A stretch of DNA of 64,000 nucleotides from Galbula dea (Eukaryota > Chordata > Aves > Piciformes > Galbulidae): contig VWZX01010418.1 in the NCBI GenBank assembly GCA_013399015.1, positions 1,669,832-1,733,831 of the forward strand, given 5' to 3'. Shown piece after piece: positions 1 to 12,400 of this stretch. Position numbers and translations under genes: made by a program. The notes under the pieces were generated by a model. That model saw only the letters and a program-made list of their open reading frames with translations. It was not told where the DNA came from and searched no databases. Each line of letters starts with the position of its first letter. Position 1 is the first letter of the stretch.

Positions 1-407
1 CTATTTTGTCATCTGAGGTTTGGAGGCAAAGGTAATATTGTTAGTTAGATCAATGAGTATAGTTTGAAAAGTGGCCAAGACTTGGGACATATGGTTTCTT
101 TTTTAGATCCAGAGTGGAAGGAGCACAACTAATACATCTCTTTTGCAATACAGGTGAGTTAAAGTAATTTCTTCTCTTGCTTTGACAAAAATTTATCATT
201 TTTTCCACTTGATTTTCACATCAGGTAAATATCAGAAAAAAAACCCACAATGTTTTCTGTTTTCTTTAGTAATAAAATAAACATAGTCAGAAGAAGTGTT
301 CACAGCCAAGAGCCCTTTTGCCATGATTATGTATTTGTGACAAAAAATGCATGTTCTAGACTGGAATCAGTTAACTAAAGCTACTAATTGAAAAAACATA
401 CACTTAC

Positions 408-484
408 AGCTGTGACATTAGAGCTCCTGACTTCTGGGTCAGGGTTTTCCCTGTTAATAAGACAATAGCCATATTCAAAACCTC
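408..484 (-). CDS. candidate exon of the unidentified minus-strand gene
   Basis: A 77-nt segment lies between acceptor tggactttactttcag and the consensus donor gct|gtaagt. After two bases that complete Gly from the preceding segment it reads GFEYGYCLIN, then RENPDPEVRSSNVTA, phase 0 at the end. It contains an N-V-T sequon. Any further exons would lie beyond the left edge of the window. Confidence 0.45.
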
Positions 485-3400
485 CTGAAAGTAAAGTCCA
501 AATTACCTTTGAACAGGTTCTTAAAAAAAAAAACAAACAACAAAAGAAAACCATGGGTCTGTTACGATAATGCTCCCCCTTCATTACTCAATTAACAATA
601 ATGATTGCAAACATTTAACTCCTTCACACTCCTCAAATTCCTTATTGGCCCTCTCAGGGAGCAAAGTAAAAGTGACCCTGAATACTTACTCTAAAGCCTT
701 AAAATTGACATTTTAAGAGATGTGTTACCAGTTACTACAGGTTGCACTATAAAGGCTCCAGCAACTCTGTAAGAAGGATCAGAAATGTAACTGATTCTCA
801 CCCACTGCTGTAAATTCATTGTTTCTTTCCTGTCAGTCACTGTCAGAGGTAGTGTAGGAGAATGGCTGAGAAGCAGATGGCTCCATCTAATAGATTTTGC
901 AGGCTCCTTTTTAAAGGAGTGAGGCAATTGGCACCGATGGCAGTACTTAAAGCCCTTCTGCCTGTCCTAATGGCAGCAGCAGCACTGAAAATGCACTGCA
1001 TGACCCCACTGGTTGAGGGGATAGATGCACAGAAGCAGGTAAGAGTTTCTGTATGAAGTTTTGATGAAATCCTAGTGGTATTTAAAAGATGAATAGATAT
1101 GGTGCTAAGGGACATGATTTAGTGGTGACCTGGCAGAGTTAGGTTAACAGTTGAACTTGACAATCATAAAGGTCTCTTCCAATCAAAAATATTCTATCAT
1201 CTTATGTTAGGCTTATTCCAACACAGAATTATGGTACAGTTTGTCACAACAGCCAAAGCCAACTGAGACCCATGTTCCTCCTTCACCTGCATGGCATACT
1301 GAATACCTGGCTTTGGTGTATTTTTAATTACTAAGAGGTGATTCAGGGGAAGTTTAGATCCTGCACTACACTTTTTTTCTTCCCCCCTCCAAATTAGGGA
1401 AGTAAATATAGAAAGAACTCCACAAGAAAATTTGAGTATTGTGCTTCTATGAAAGATTTCCCAGAAAGTAACAGGTGACTAATATTACTGATACAACATG
1501 AATATAATAGGTGAATCTCAGCAGTAAATCACAATCATGATACCTATGCCTTAGGGTATTGAGATGTGATGTAAATTTGAGAGCTTTAGAGACCTCTGCT
1601 CTGAGTTCCTTTACAGTGATCTGAAAGCAGTGTCTCATTAAAACAAGGAAGGAGAAATGAAAGAATGCTTGAGTCTTTAAAAAGCTGTTGCATTCTGCCA
1701 CCAAAAAAAAAAGATATGTTCTTACCAGATTTCTGATGTAATCATAAGCCTGCATCACAAGATCTGGACAGTGTGCTACTGTGCTAAAATCCATGCTGAA
1801 AAGTTCCAACTGGATATAAGGAAAAACAAATCACCAGGAGGAAAATCAGGCCTTGGAGCAAGTTGCACTCTTCATCCTTGGAGATTTTCAAGACACAAAT
1901 GAATAAACCCCTGAGCAAACCTGGTCTCAGAGGTGACCCTGCTTTGAGCAGGAAGTGGGACTAAAGGCATCCTGAGGTGTCTTTTAACCTAAATGTTGTA
2001 TGTTCCTCTGAGCAGTGGGTAATCATCCTGTTTTGTGGTGATTTATTTTCAACGTGTAAAAAGGGATTTTCCTTTCTCATTGGGGAAAAAATCAAACCTT
2101 TGGAACATTTACATGAAAATGGAAGGTGTAGGAGTGTCAGCTGCACCCATCTGAGCCTTCTGGCTAGGGTGGTGGCTCAAACGGTGGGACACCCAGCTTC
2201 ACATCTCTGCTGCATGACTCAGAGTAGAAGTTTGCACCCTGCCTCACTCCAGATGGGTTGCAAATGCATCCGTTTACTAGCCATCTTTGAGAAAGTTTGT
2301 GGTCATCATCTTGTTTTTGGCTCAGTGAAGCAGCCTGGTTTGGGGATTAAATCCTGAGCGGCCCCTGAAGCCAGCAGCGGTCAAAGGTAGTACAATGCCT
2401 GCTGTGGCTTGGCCCAGCCTCAGAGCCTGCTCTAACTTGTTTGCAGCCCCTTTTTGTTCACAGGGCAGCTCTCTAAGATTCCACAACAGCCTGAGCAAGG
2501 TCACGTTGCTGATTTCTTCCTCCTTTGGCATATACCTGGCACAGCCCGGTTCTGGAAGGTAAGTGTGGGATAACAGGAGGTGTCAGCACCCAGATCAGTC
2601 TCCTTTGCCACCTTAGAGCCTAGCATACAAAGACTGCAAGGAAGCCCTAAGGGGGGAGCAAAGTTTAGCATCTCTCTGAGAGCCCATTCAGTGACAGAGA
2701 CTGGCTATGCAAGACAGAGCCAAGAGCTCCTGGAAGCTAATCCTGCCCCTAAAACTGTCTCCTGTGGCCTCAAGCACAGCATTTCACCTCTCTCTTGCCA
2801 GTTTTTCATCTGTAAAATTGGGATAATGACATTTTACTAACTTGCAGGACTGCTGTGAACTTTAATTAAGGCAGGGTCTGTAAAATGCTTTAATGAGGGA
2901 AAGCACTAAGAACAAATAAATTATTTGCTTAAGAGGGCTGATGTGGTGCTGCCAGACTTGCCCAAATAACTCAGGATCTGTACATACACACTACAGATTG
3001 TTTTTCTGTACACTTTCAAAGATAAGCATTGTACATACACAGTACAGGTAGGAAGATGAACAATTTCTCTGCTGCACTGGCAGGTTCTACAAGGTGACAA
3101 CATTGCATCCAGATTAGTTTTCCTTACATGTGAGCACGAGTAACACTTTGTGATGGAGCTGCTCTGTTTTGAAGTCACCATGTAGCCACAGGCCCTCCTC
3201 TGCCTTGGGCTGTAGCTCATGTCAGGTGCCTGAAGCAGATACTTGCAGGGAGGAAAGAGGCATTGCAGGGAGGTGGAAGGGAGTTTCCAACTCTTCACAT
3301 GCACTCAGACTTCATGTCACAATTTTCCCAATACTGAGAAGCCAGCCAGCAAGGCTTTGAGCATCTGGCAGTACCTATCAGAGGGGTGACACATCTGGCA

Positions 3401-6400
3401 GGTGTAAGTCCAGCCAGAAACTGCCTTTCATTTTGCACCTTACAGCAGGCAGCAGGTGGTAACTCTAGCATCCTCACATCCTTCTTCCAGTTCCTTTTCT
3501 GTTTTCTGGGCCAGGAGAGGATTAACTGCTGTAAGCTACACTGAACAGTTGATTCAGTGAATAGAGAAATGCATCCTCATGAAAGGCAGGACTGGGACCA
3601 GCACTGCAAATCCAACAGTCAAAGGTCATTCACGCCCACGGTGTGCATCTGGTCCTTCAGGAGGCAGGCTGTCACAAGGACATTGTGGGTCCTATGTGCC
3701 TCTTTGTGGGGACCTTTCACCATCCTTCTTCTACACCTACAGAGGTGTAGGTGCCACAGCAGCCTTGCACAGGGATGCTGGCTTGCCCTGCTCCTTCCTG
3801 GCTCCCTCACTGCCTGCTTACATCCCTCAGGTGCACAAGAAAGTACCAGTCCCTTCAGTTAATTAATCTGGAGCAGTGGTAAGGCCTGATACTCCATATT
3901 CTGCTCTGAGGAAGATTTAATCAGTCTAGCTCTTATATACCACCCTGTTGCTCTTTGATCAAGGTTTATTTAAGCTGTTATTGAAATATTGGGCTCAGAT
4001 TTCTATTATGCTTGGTATTCACAGAAACAATACTCCTTTATATCTGACAAAATAATGTTGAGCTGTTTGTTTCAGACAGAATTCCTCATACTCACTTCAT
4101 GTTACTTTCACACTGCTGGTCAGGAACAATGTTACTTGTCCAGGGCTACAAATAATTACTAGGAATCATATTTTGGTGACATTTCCAGAAAGCCTCTACA
4201 GTGAAAATCTGTTTGCAACATTCCCAGTTCCTAGGTATTTCTTTAGGAATCAAACATCCAGCTGGCTTTGTGGTTTTGTATTCTGACAAGCACCAGACTT
4301 CCTCACTGTGTTCCCATTCTTTAAATTTTAACCATGTTTGCAAAATGTCAGGCATCTAAATCAGTTTTTATTTTGTCAGTTATGAAAGATTATTGTCTGG
4401 AAAGACCAGCATCCACTAATATAGCTAAATCCATATTGTTTGTTTGCTGGTTCTACTACAGACACCTTGGCTTACAGGTATTTTCAAGATTAATCATTAG
4501 AGCAATACTTTCTTTTAATTTTTAGGCAAGATTGTTCAGAGCAGCAGATACAGAGTCAGAGCAAGACTAATGATTTTAAATGTTTGATGTTGCTGCTCAG
4601 TTTAGATACCTGACATAGGATACATGGACATGCATTTTCAAAGGAGAGTTACTTAGTCTGGCCTGAAAAATCAAGCAGCTGAGCTACAAGTCAGGCATAA
4701 CAAGTAGTAGATGGCACTGATAATCATGGACTTAGAGCAGAGTTCCTGTCAAGTTGTGATTTTTTAAACTGTTTTTCTTTTTGTAATGACTGTTTCAGAA
4801 AGATGTTTCCAAGATACAGGAAGAACAGAGAACTCCAACTGCTGCCCCACTTAACAGTGAGTATTCAACTTATTGAGATTTGTCATGCATTTGAAAACTA
4901 TTGTGTGGCAAATCCCATAATCCAAATTATTGTTTGCTAATCCAATTAGGCATTTTTGTTAAACTGTGCAAAGTTCAGTGCTGCTGTGATTTTTTTTGTA
5001 TTTGGCTTCTGGTTCATTTTGTTTTATAAGTTTTGGGTTTCAGCAGATGACAGAGCTCTAGCTCAGAAAAACAAAGGTGTCTGCATATTGCCATACCAAG
5101 TGGGTAGCTCTTAAATGTTCCTGTCACTTTTCCCTGAACAGCCAAGCCAGATAAAATTGCAGAGCCTGGCATTAACAAAGGCATCCAGACCATTCCTCTG
5201 CCACCAGTGCACTCCTAGAGGTTTATTTACTTCTGTTTCCTTGTGACCTTCACCTAACCTTCAAATTTGGCCAGACTGCTCTTATGGGATCTGAGCCTAA
5301 ACTGATGTGAAGGTTTTGTTACATAAACTAAGAAAGTCCAGAAATAGGCTGAGGGAAGAGGTGCACATGAGCTCTTAATTCCACCTATAAAGCAAACTGA
5401 AGTATACCAAAGCTGTAGTTGCTTTGTACTTGACAAAAGAGCCCTACTATGTAAGCACACCCTTCACTCCACAACGTGTTTTGCTACATCTGTTCTTGTA
5501 CTTGTAAGAGAGAAGAAGGAGGATGAGAATGATAACTCTCCTATGGCCACACATAGGAAGCCTTTCCCTTCATACAAGAGAGAGAGCAACCCTCACAGTC
5601 TCTTCTTCCTAAACAGGGCTAGAGGGAGGCAGAGAACCAACCTTCCCAAGCAGAGAAGTCAGATGAGCTGATAACATCCTGATGTGCCACTTTCAGGGTC
5701 AGCACAGGCTTTGAGTTACCAACCAACTAGGCTCTGAGAGTGCAACCTCTCCTTTTCCCTAGGCACAAAAAAATGCTGTTTCTGAATGAACTAAAAGTGA
5801 TTAGCCACCCTAACAGCCAATTGTTATGACCCATAGATGGGATATCAGACCTTGCCCATCTCTGGATGGATAGAAGCAATAGCATACATGTCCCTTGCAG
5901 GCACAGGGGTATGACAGGCATCCATCTCTCCTGATGTTTCTGGGGAGGGAGACTTAGAATAGCTTTAACTCTCTTCCATGCTGCTGCATGTGGCATGCTT
6001 CCATACACCTGCAACACCAGGTGGACGTGAGGGAGAATAGAAAAGCAGTCTTATATTCCTTTAATTTTATTCTTTGGAGCTTTACTCTTTTATTTGCCAT
6101 GTTCATATTGGCACAAGAATTATTTAGTTTTTAATTATTAAAAATATTTTATTTTGAGGGTTTTTTATTTTGAATTATTTTGAATTCTTTCATGTTGAAC
6201 AATCTCATACCTCCAAATGTTTCCTCCAAATCTCTCTGGTTTAGATGTTTAGAATGAGCCCTTTTCCTGCTGTGATGTGACATGTTAGACAACTCTGTCA
6301 CTTGATGGGTGGAGAACCAGGTTTTGCACTGGCAGTGAGGTTCTCATCAGCTGCTGATTGGGATTTGTAAAATTATACATTAGCTGATAGCCTAGATCTA

Positions 6401-9400
6401 TAATTACACTATTAACTATGCCTGCCAAAGGAGACAGTAGGAAGATTCAAGCCAGAAAGACAAATTCAGAACATCTTTCCTATTAGTATGATCATTACCT
6501 CTCTCCTGCATTAGCATTTAGGATGTGCTTTACCTGGGACTGGACTTCAAGGCCACCCACAGATACCAGCAGCCCAGCTACCAATCTGTCCCAGTGCACT
6601 CCTGCTGGAGAAAACTTGGTGTTGGTGTCTCACAGGTTGCAGCATCTGCTCAGTCAGTCATTTCACTCCATAGTAATGTTGTTTATAATCTGGATTATGG
6701 CTTTTCCCTTGCCAGCTGCAGAAGCAGCCAGGGAGCTCTTCTCAACTTCCTCCCCACCTCCTCCCTCCCCTGACACTTGCTCTGCATATCAGATCTGGAG
6801 ATATTACCCCTGGATGGCTCCCAGCTCTCGCAGTTGGTTGGGTAGAGCTCAAATTTGGGATCCAGTTTGGGATTGCTGCCAGGTTTATCTTAATCTGTGG
6901 AGATTTCTTGCCTGAAGCCAGGCCTGGAGGGTTTTCAGTCCTTATGAGTGAGTAGGATTTTTTGGTCTGACTTTTTACAGTAGGCTCTGGATTTCCCTTT
7001 CTTGTTTTTTATGTAAACAACTCTCTAGTCTGTGTTGATGTGCCTCCAGGCAGGTATAGGTACACTTTAGGAACTTTAGCTACACATTTGATCTTGGTAA
7101 GTAAGAGTAAGACAGGGGTAGCCCTTGTTATGTAGGTAGATAAGAGGTAGTTTTCCAGAGCTACATCTCATTTCTAGCTTATACCTGGCAATGTTTCTGC
7201 CTGAGTTATCTGAAGCCTTTAAAGTTAAGATTTTTGTATTTAATGTGCTTGAAAAATTCAAATTGAAAAACTTTGAAGTGTGCTTTGAAAACCTCAAATT
7301 TTCATGATTGGGCAAGAGAAAGAATAAAATGTATGTTTAGTTCCAGTGTTTGAGGGAAGGGTGATGAGCAAGAGGCCACAGCATGACATTCAGAGGGAGC
7401 ACACAGTGACAGAGTGATCCAGGCATTAAGTAAGGTTATGACAGTCCCATTTCTTCTGTTGCTCTTGGAAATAAAATGGGATCATCTTTTCTCCCCATAC
7501 CTAAGGGGAGCTTTCACAGACACTATCTGACTGGCTGAGGGGGTTGGACACATTCATCCAAAGCAGACTTTTCCAAGAAGCTGGTCTTTCAAAGAATCTG
7601 TGCATCAACAAGTAAACACTCATTTTCATCCTATTTATTTGTTTTTAACCTGAGAGGTGAGTCTTCCTCCCACAGTGGAGGAAACCTTGGTAAACACCAG
7701 CCACTCCTAATATTAGCTTGCACCATTATGCAAATACAGCTCTGGTGTTCTCACACTCTGGAGAGGGACCTGATCCCAGATTCCCACTGTGTCCAACAGC
7801 TGCCTACAGCCTGTGCTCTGACACCAGTGAAGACTGGATATCACTGATCAGCATGTCACCACTTCTGACTTGGGTATTGCTAGCTTCTGTCACTGGATGT
7901 ACTTGTTGCAGCTCTGTGTTTGATAGTCTCTCTGCTCCAGTTTTCAAATGTAGTAAAACATTAATTGCTGAGAATACACAACATTAACTGCTAGCATTTA
8001 ATGAGATGGTGAAAGCAAGATTTTAATCATAATGTTTTATCTCAGTGTCTACTTGTAAACCTAATTCAGTAACTTTCTGTTTACCTTTTCTGGAAGACTG
8101 CATAAACCTACTCAGCAGTTTCAAAAGGCTGAAAACCCACAAAATCCTGGGGTATTTTATTTTTTAATTTAATCTGCCAGCAAATCCTGAGAAGATGTTG
8201 GAACTCTTGAGAAAATGTTAGCAGTCCATTTCTGCATATTCATTCCAGTAACACACTGAAACTCTTTTTCACCCAGGTCAGATAAAATACATTGGCTCCA
8301 GTTCTCCATTAAATAGGATTTCAGGTTCATAGCCCCTAGTGTATCACTTGGTGGTCCAGGGGTAACTTTTGTACAACTAGTGCCCTGGCAGAGGCAATTA
8401 TATGATGCTATGTCCCTATGGAGAACTAGATCTAACAGGGTTGAGATTCTCCTCTTCTTCCCACCCCTCTTTGGAAGGCTCCCTCACCTCTCTGCAGCAC
8501 AGAAAGGGAGCAGCTGGTAACTCTCTAAGCCCACCACAGGTCCTATGTCAGCAAAGCAACTAGAAATCTTTCCCACCTCTCATCAATGCATTGCTTCCTG
8601 CAGGGCAATCTCAACAGACTAATGTTTACAGCCCAGTCTATTTTCCCATTTCATATTGCTCACCTATGATGGTGAGAATACTTAAATATCCAAACAGAGA
8701 ATACTTATGTTCACCTGCCTGTTAGCACAAATTCTTTATGTCTGTCTCCAAAACTGTAAACATGGGAATCAAACCTCTGTTGTGCTTTCAAGCAGGAGAA
8801 GGGATTACAGTGTGGTACTACTAACACCATCTTTATTTCTGGCTTGGATTTTGTTTTTAATTGCTGAGTTATAACACAATGATCTTACATACAATACAAA
8901 ATAACTTATATTTAAATAGGCTTACAATTATTTTCATTACATATTAGTAATTTAGATGACACTTCTTATTCTTTCATGAGCTGCCAGGGTTAAAAAAAAT
9001 CGTGTCTGCCCCAGCAAACTTCTCTCTGCATGGCTGCACACCAGTGAACAAGAAAGGAATGCTCCCTGAATTGCCAAGGTTCCCCTATAGCCACTGGTGA
9101 CTTTGCATGTCTACAAGTGGTCCCATCTATCAGGGTTTAGGACACATTTTCTGCACTGCAGTTGTTAGAAGCATTCACATGTTTAAACTTGCAAAGGAGT
9201 CAGGCCACTGTGGTTGAAGTAGATCTGCATCCAGTCAACTGAAGATCAGGTGTGGCTGAAAGCATGCCAAGTATTTCAGAGAACATACCTATGGGGATTA
9301 TTGTTCTCATAAAAAATGAAAGTGCATAAATAGATTTGTTCATTTGGGGCAGAATTCTTTTTCCCAGCCATGTTTGGGTTTAGAGCAACTTCGTTCTTAG

Positions 9401-12400
9401 GCAGATTTCTTGTGTGCTGTGACTTGGACTACACTAAAGGGAAATTTGTGTAAACAGAAAATTGTTTCTGTCTCTTCAGCAATGTGTTATAATATTGCCA
9501 AAGCTATCAAGCTTTCATATTATAATATCATTAAAACCCCCTCTTTAGAATTAATTATTGGGATATATATAAGGGATACATATGTCATTAATCAGCCTTT
9601 TTCTTTTCTTTTAACTTGCCCTGATCAAGATATGGTACCCAGCACTTTGCAGCCATGCCTTCTGAGCAGAAGCAGTTTATCTAATGTCTCCTGATGTTTG
9701 GTCTTTAGAGAAAGTATGTCTTTCTGTGTCAGATAAGAGAAAGAGACTAGTTTCTCTGTCTGCTTGGGACTCTCTGCCTTTCCTCCTGAGGAAATTGGCA
9801 GGATACAAATTTCCTTCCAGCCTTGTAAGGAGGATCCTTCTGCAGGCTCCAGACAGTCCACATTACTTTACTTTTGGTTTTGGGAAAGGGCTTCTGCAAA
9901 CCTGCCAGAAGTTTTGCCCATGACTCCAGTTGCTGAATTGCCATAAGCATGGGAAGATCTCAAGAGAAGGATGAGATGAACCCTTTTCTACCCTCAGCAG
10001 CATCATGGTTCTTTCTGTAGTCTAAGCATCTCTCCACCTAGAGAGATCTAGAGAGAATAAAAATACTTTTAAATGAAAATGTGTTTATTTGACAAGAGAA
10101 AGATAACAGCCTCAGAAGAACATTGGAGTATTCTGGTGCCATCATTGCAAGATGACATAGGACAGTGGGCAGAGCACAGTGCACTGCAATGAGGAGAGGA
10201 GAATGTTGGGCAAGAAGGAAGATCTGTAGATAGTATATTTACATATTAATATTTGATTGAGGAGCAGAAAGAGAGAAGAGGGAGTCAGAAAAGATTTCCT
10301 TCAGCTAGTGCTGTAACTTCTTAGGAAACAAACCCCTCACAAACTCAGTAGGAGGCAGCATGTCAGGAAATTAATCAATGTTAAGTCATTTAACATCTTC
10401 ACAATATTTTTCCCCTCCAGGTCATATATTATGAAGAGATACTCTTCAACCCTACCATGGATTTTTTTACAGTAAAATAAACTTGGATTTGTGTCTGACA
10501 ATCAACCTTGGAAGTTTAAGCCCATATACACACTAAAGAACTGTACACTTCCCCCCTGATATTCTGTAAAACAGAATTGAAAAGCCACGCTCTGGGGTAA
10601 GTAAGTGATTCACTTCTTCACTTTTCCTCCTTTGAACATCAATGTAGGTTCCACTTGTGCTGCAGATTCTTTATTTAACCTATTGGCACTGATTTGGTCC
10701 TGGTTTTTCCTTTGTGTTTTCCAGGACAAATAAACTGACTTAGCAACCATGTCAGTGGCTGCATCTTTTAACTCCTTGTTGCATTTCCTTTTTTTGTTCC
10801 CTTAGAAATACTTAACACTTCTTAACTCATCATTTTTTGATTAGTTTGTCTCTAAAAAGTATCCTCAGCACCCTGTCCTTCATCTGTCCCTTATTCTCTG
10901 ATTCTGAAACAGTCCACAAAATGAAGAGTCCCTGTCACCACATGAGGAGACCTGGCTTAATATTCTGGCAGCAGAGTAAAAACTTCCAAGCATCTGACTT
11001 CAGCTTCTTTTAACTATCCAAACCTAACATGATGTTTATTCATTATCACTTTCACCTTTGTTTCCTTTCAAGGAAGATTTTCAATACATGTTAAGGGTTT
11101 CTAGCAGCTTTCACAACTGGTTCCTTGCCCCATCACACCTATACAAGGTACAATTCAGCATTGTTACACTCAAAGTGATTTTTGTTGCAAAATTCAGATC
11201 TTACTAATTCCTGCACAGCACAAGAAGCCACAGGTAGCTCTTTTCAGTGGAAATATAATTAAAAGGCATATTACTTAATAGAAAATATTTCAAAGAAAAA
11301 TTACTGTTTCAGCATGTGCTGTTTGTTTATAGGTAATATTCTGAGTAGCCTGCTAGGCTCCCCTAACATTAAAATCAAAACAGTTCACCTCCATTTTTAA
11401 GCTGAGCATCTGACATCTTTGCACTTGAACATAGTTCTAAATTTTTTTTCCATTAATGCTTTAAAGCTAATCATAGGTTTGAATGTAAATAATCTCAGTG
11501 CATTCAGGTCAGTACAAATCTGATAAAATCCTCACTGAAGGGAAAAAAAACCATCAGATTAAGTCATATTGAACCTGCTTATTAGATGGATGGGAGGCAC
11601 TGCAAAGTGTTCACTCAGCAAGAAAGGTTTTCTTTCTGTAGATTTTCAAGTGGAAAGGTTTTTGCTCTTACATCTTTAGCAACAAACCCCTCTGGATAGA
11701 CTAAACCAGCTCTTTGAGTGAACACACTTATTCTGGAATGAGTTACTTTTTGATTTATTCCAGAAGAAAAAAAGATTTTATTTTTTTTCCCCAGAATATA
11801 AGGAGTAACATGAACAGCAACAGCTGACAAAATTCATGCCTACTGAAACACTGGTATTGTAATAGATAGAGAGGTATAAAGTTTCTTTCCTAATGCAGTT
11901 CTTTCGTAATGCTTGGAGGAGATAGTTGATGTATTACAAAAAAAAAGCCCTAACACCCTAAGAATGCATGGAACCTTTTGCAGTTATACATCCTCTAGCC
12001 TCAGCATGATGGCCATGTGATTTGTGTAACAACTTTCTGCCTATCCAAATTCATATTTTTATTAAACTGTATTAGAGAGATTCCTAGTATTTTTCTCTGC
12101 TGTTAAACAGTTGATGCATTTCAGTGTTGGTGAAATAGTTCTGCAGTTAATTTTCCTTTCTTTTTTGTTTTAAATGAAAGTGCTTTGGGAAAGATGTCAT
12201 ACAAATGCAAATTAACCTTAGCTACAACATTCAGAATTAACTTTGCAGTTTATTCTTGATCTGTATCTGTACATAAAGCACTCCTGAAAACCAGTGGCAT
12301 TGGGCCTGCTCATATAACTAACATGCTTTTGGGGAAATAGATAGAACTGCCAACTGCTGCATGAATGTTGCAATCCAATGAACATTCATGCTGAAAAGCA

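Noticed and set aside
862..1040. Plus-strand ORF starting MAEKQMAPSNRF and ending at cag|gtaaga
   Set aside because: A donor-like end and an initiating Met are present, but there is no partner exon or family, and it runs into an old CR1 copy. Too weak to call.
2464..2558. Plus-strand exon-like segment with acceptor ttgttcacag and donor gtaagtg
   Set aside because: The splice sites are good, but two frames are open, no neighbouring exon fits and no family is recognised.
6523..6915. 130-codon plus-strand ORF
   Set aside because: An overlapping ORF of similar length exists in another frame, the composition is random-looking and there are no splice or family signals.
9639..9723. Minus-strand exon-like segment with an excellent acceptor (tctcttatctgacacag)
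   Set aside because: Open for 28 codons (KDILSLKTKHQE...), but the donor gtacca is poor and the end phase does not fit the next candidate. Left out of the gene model.
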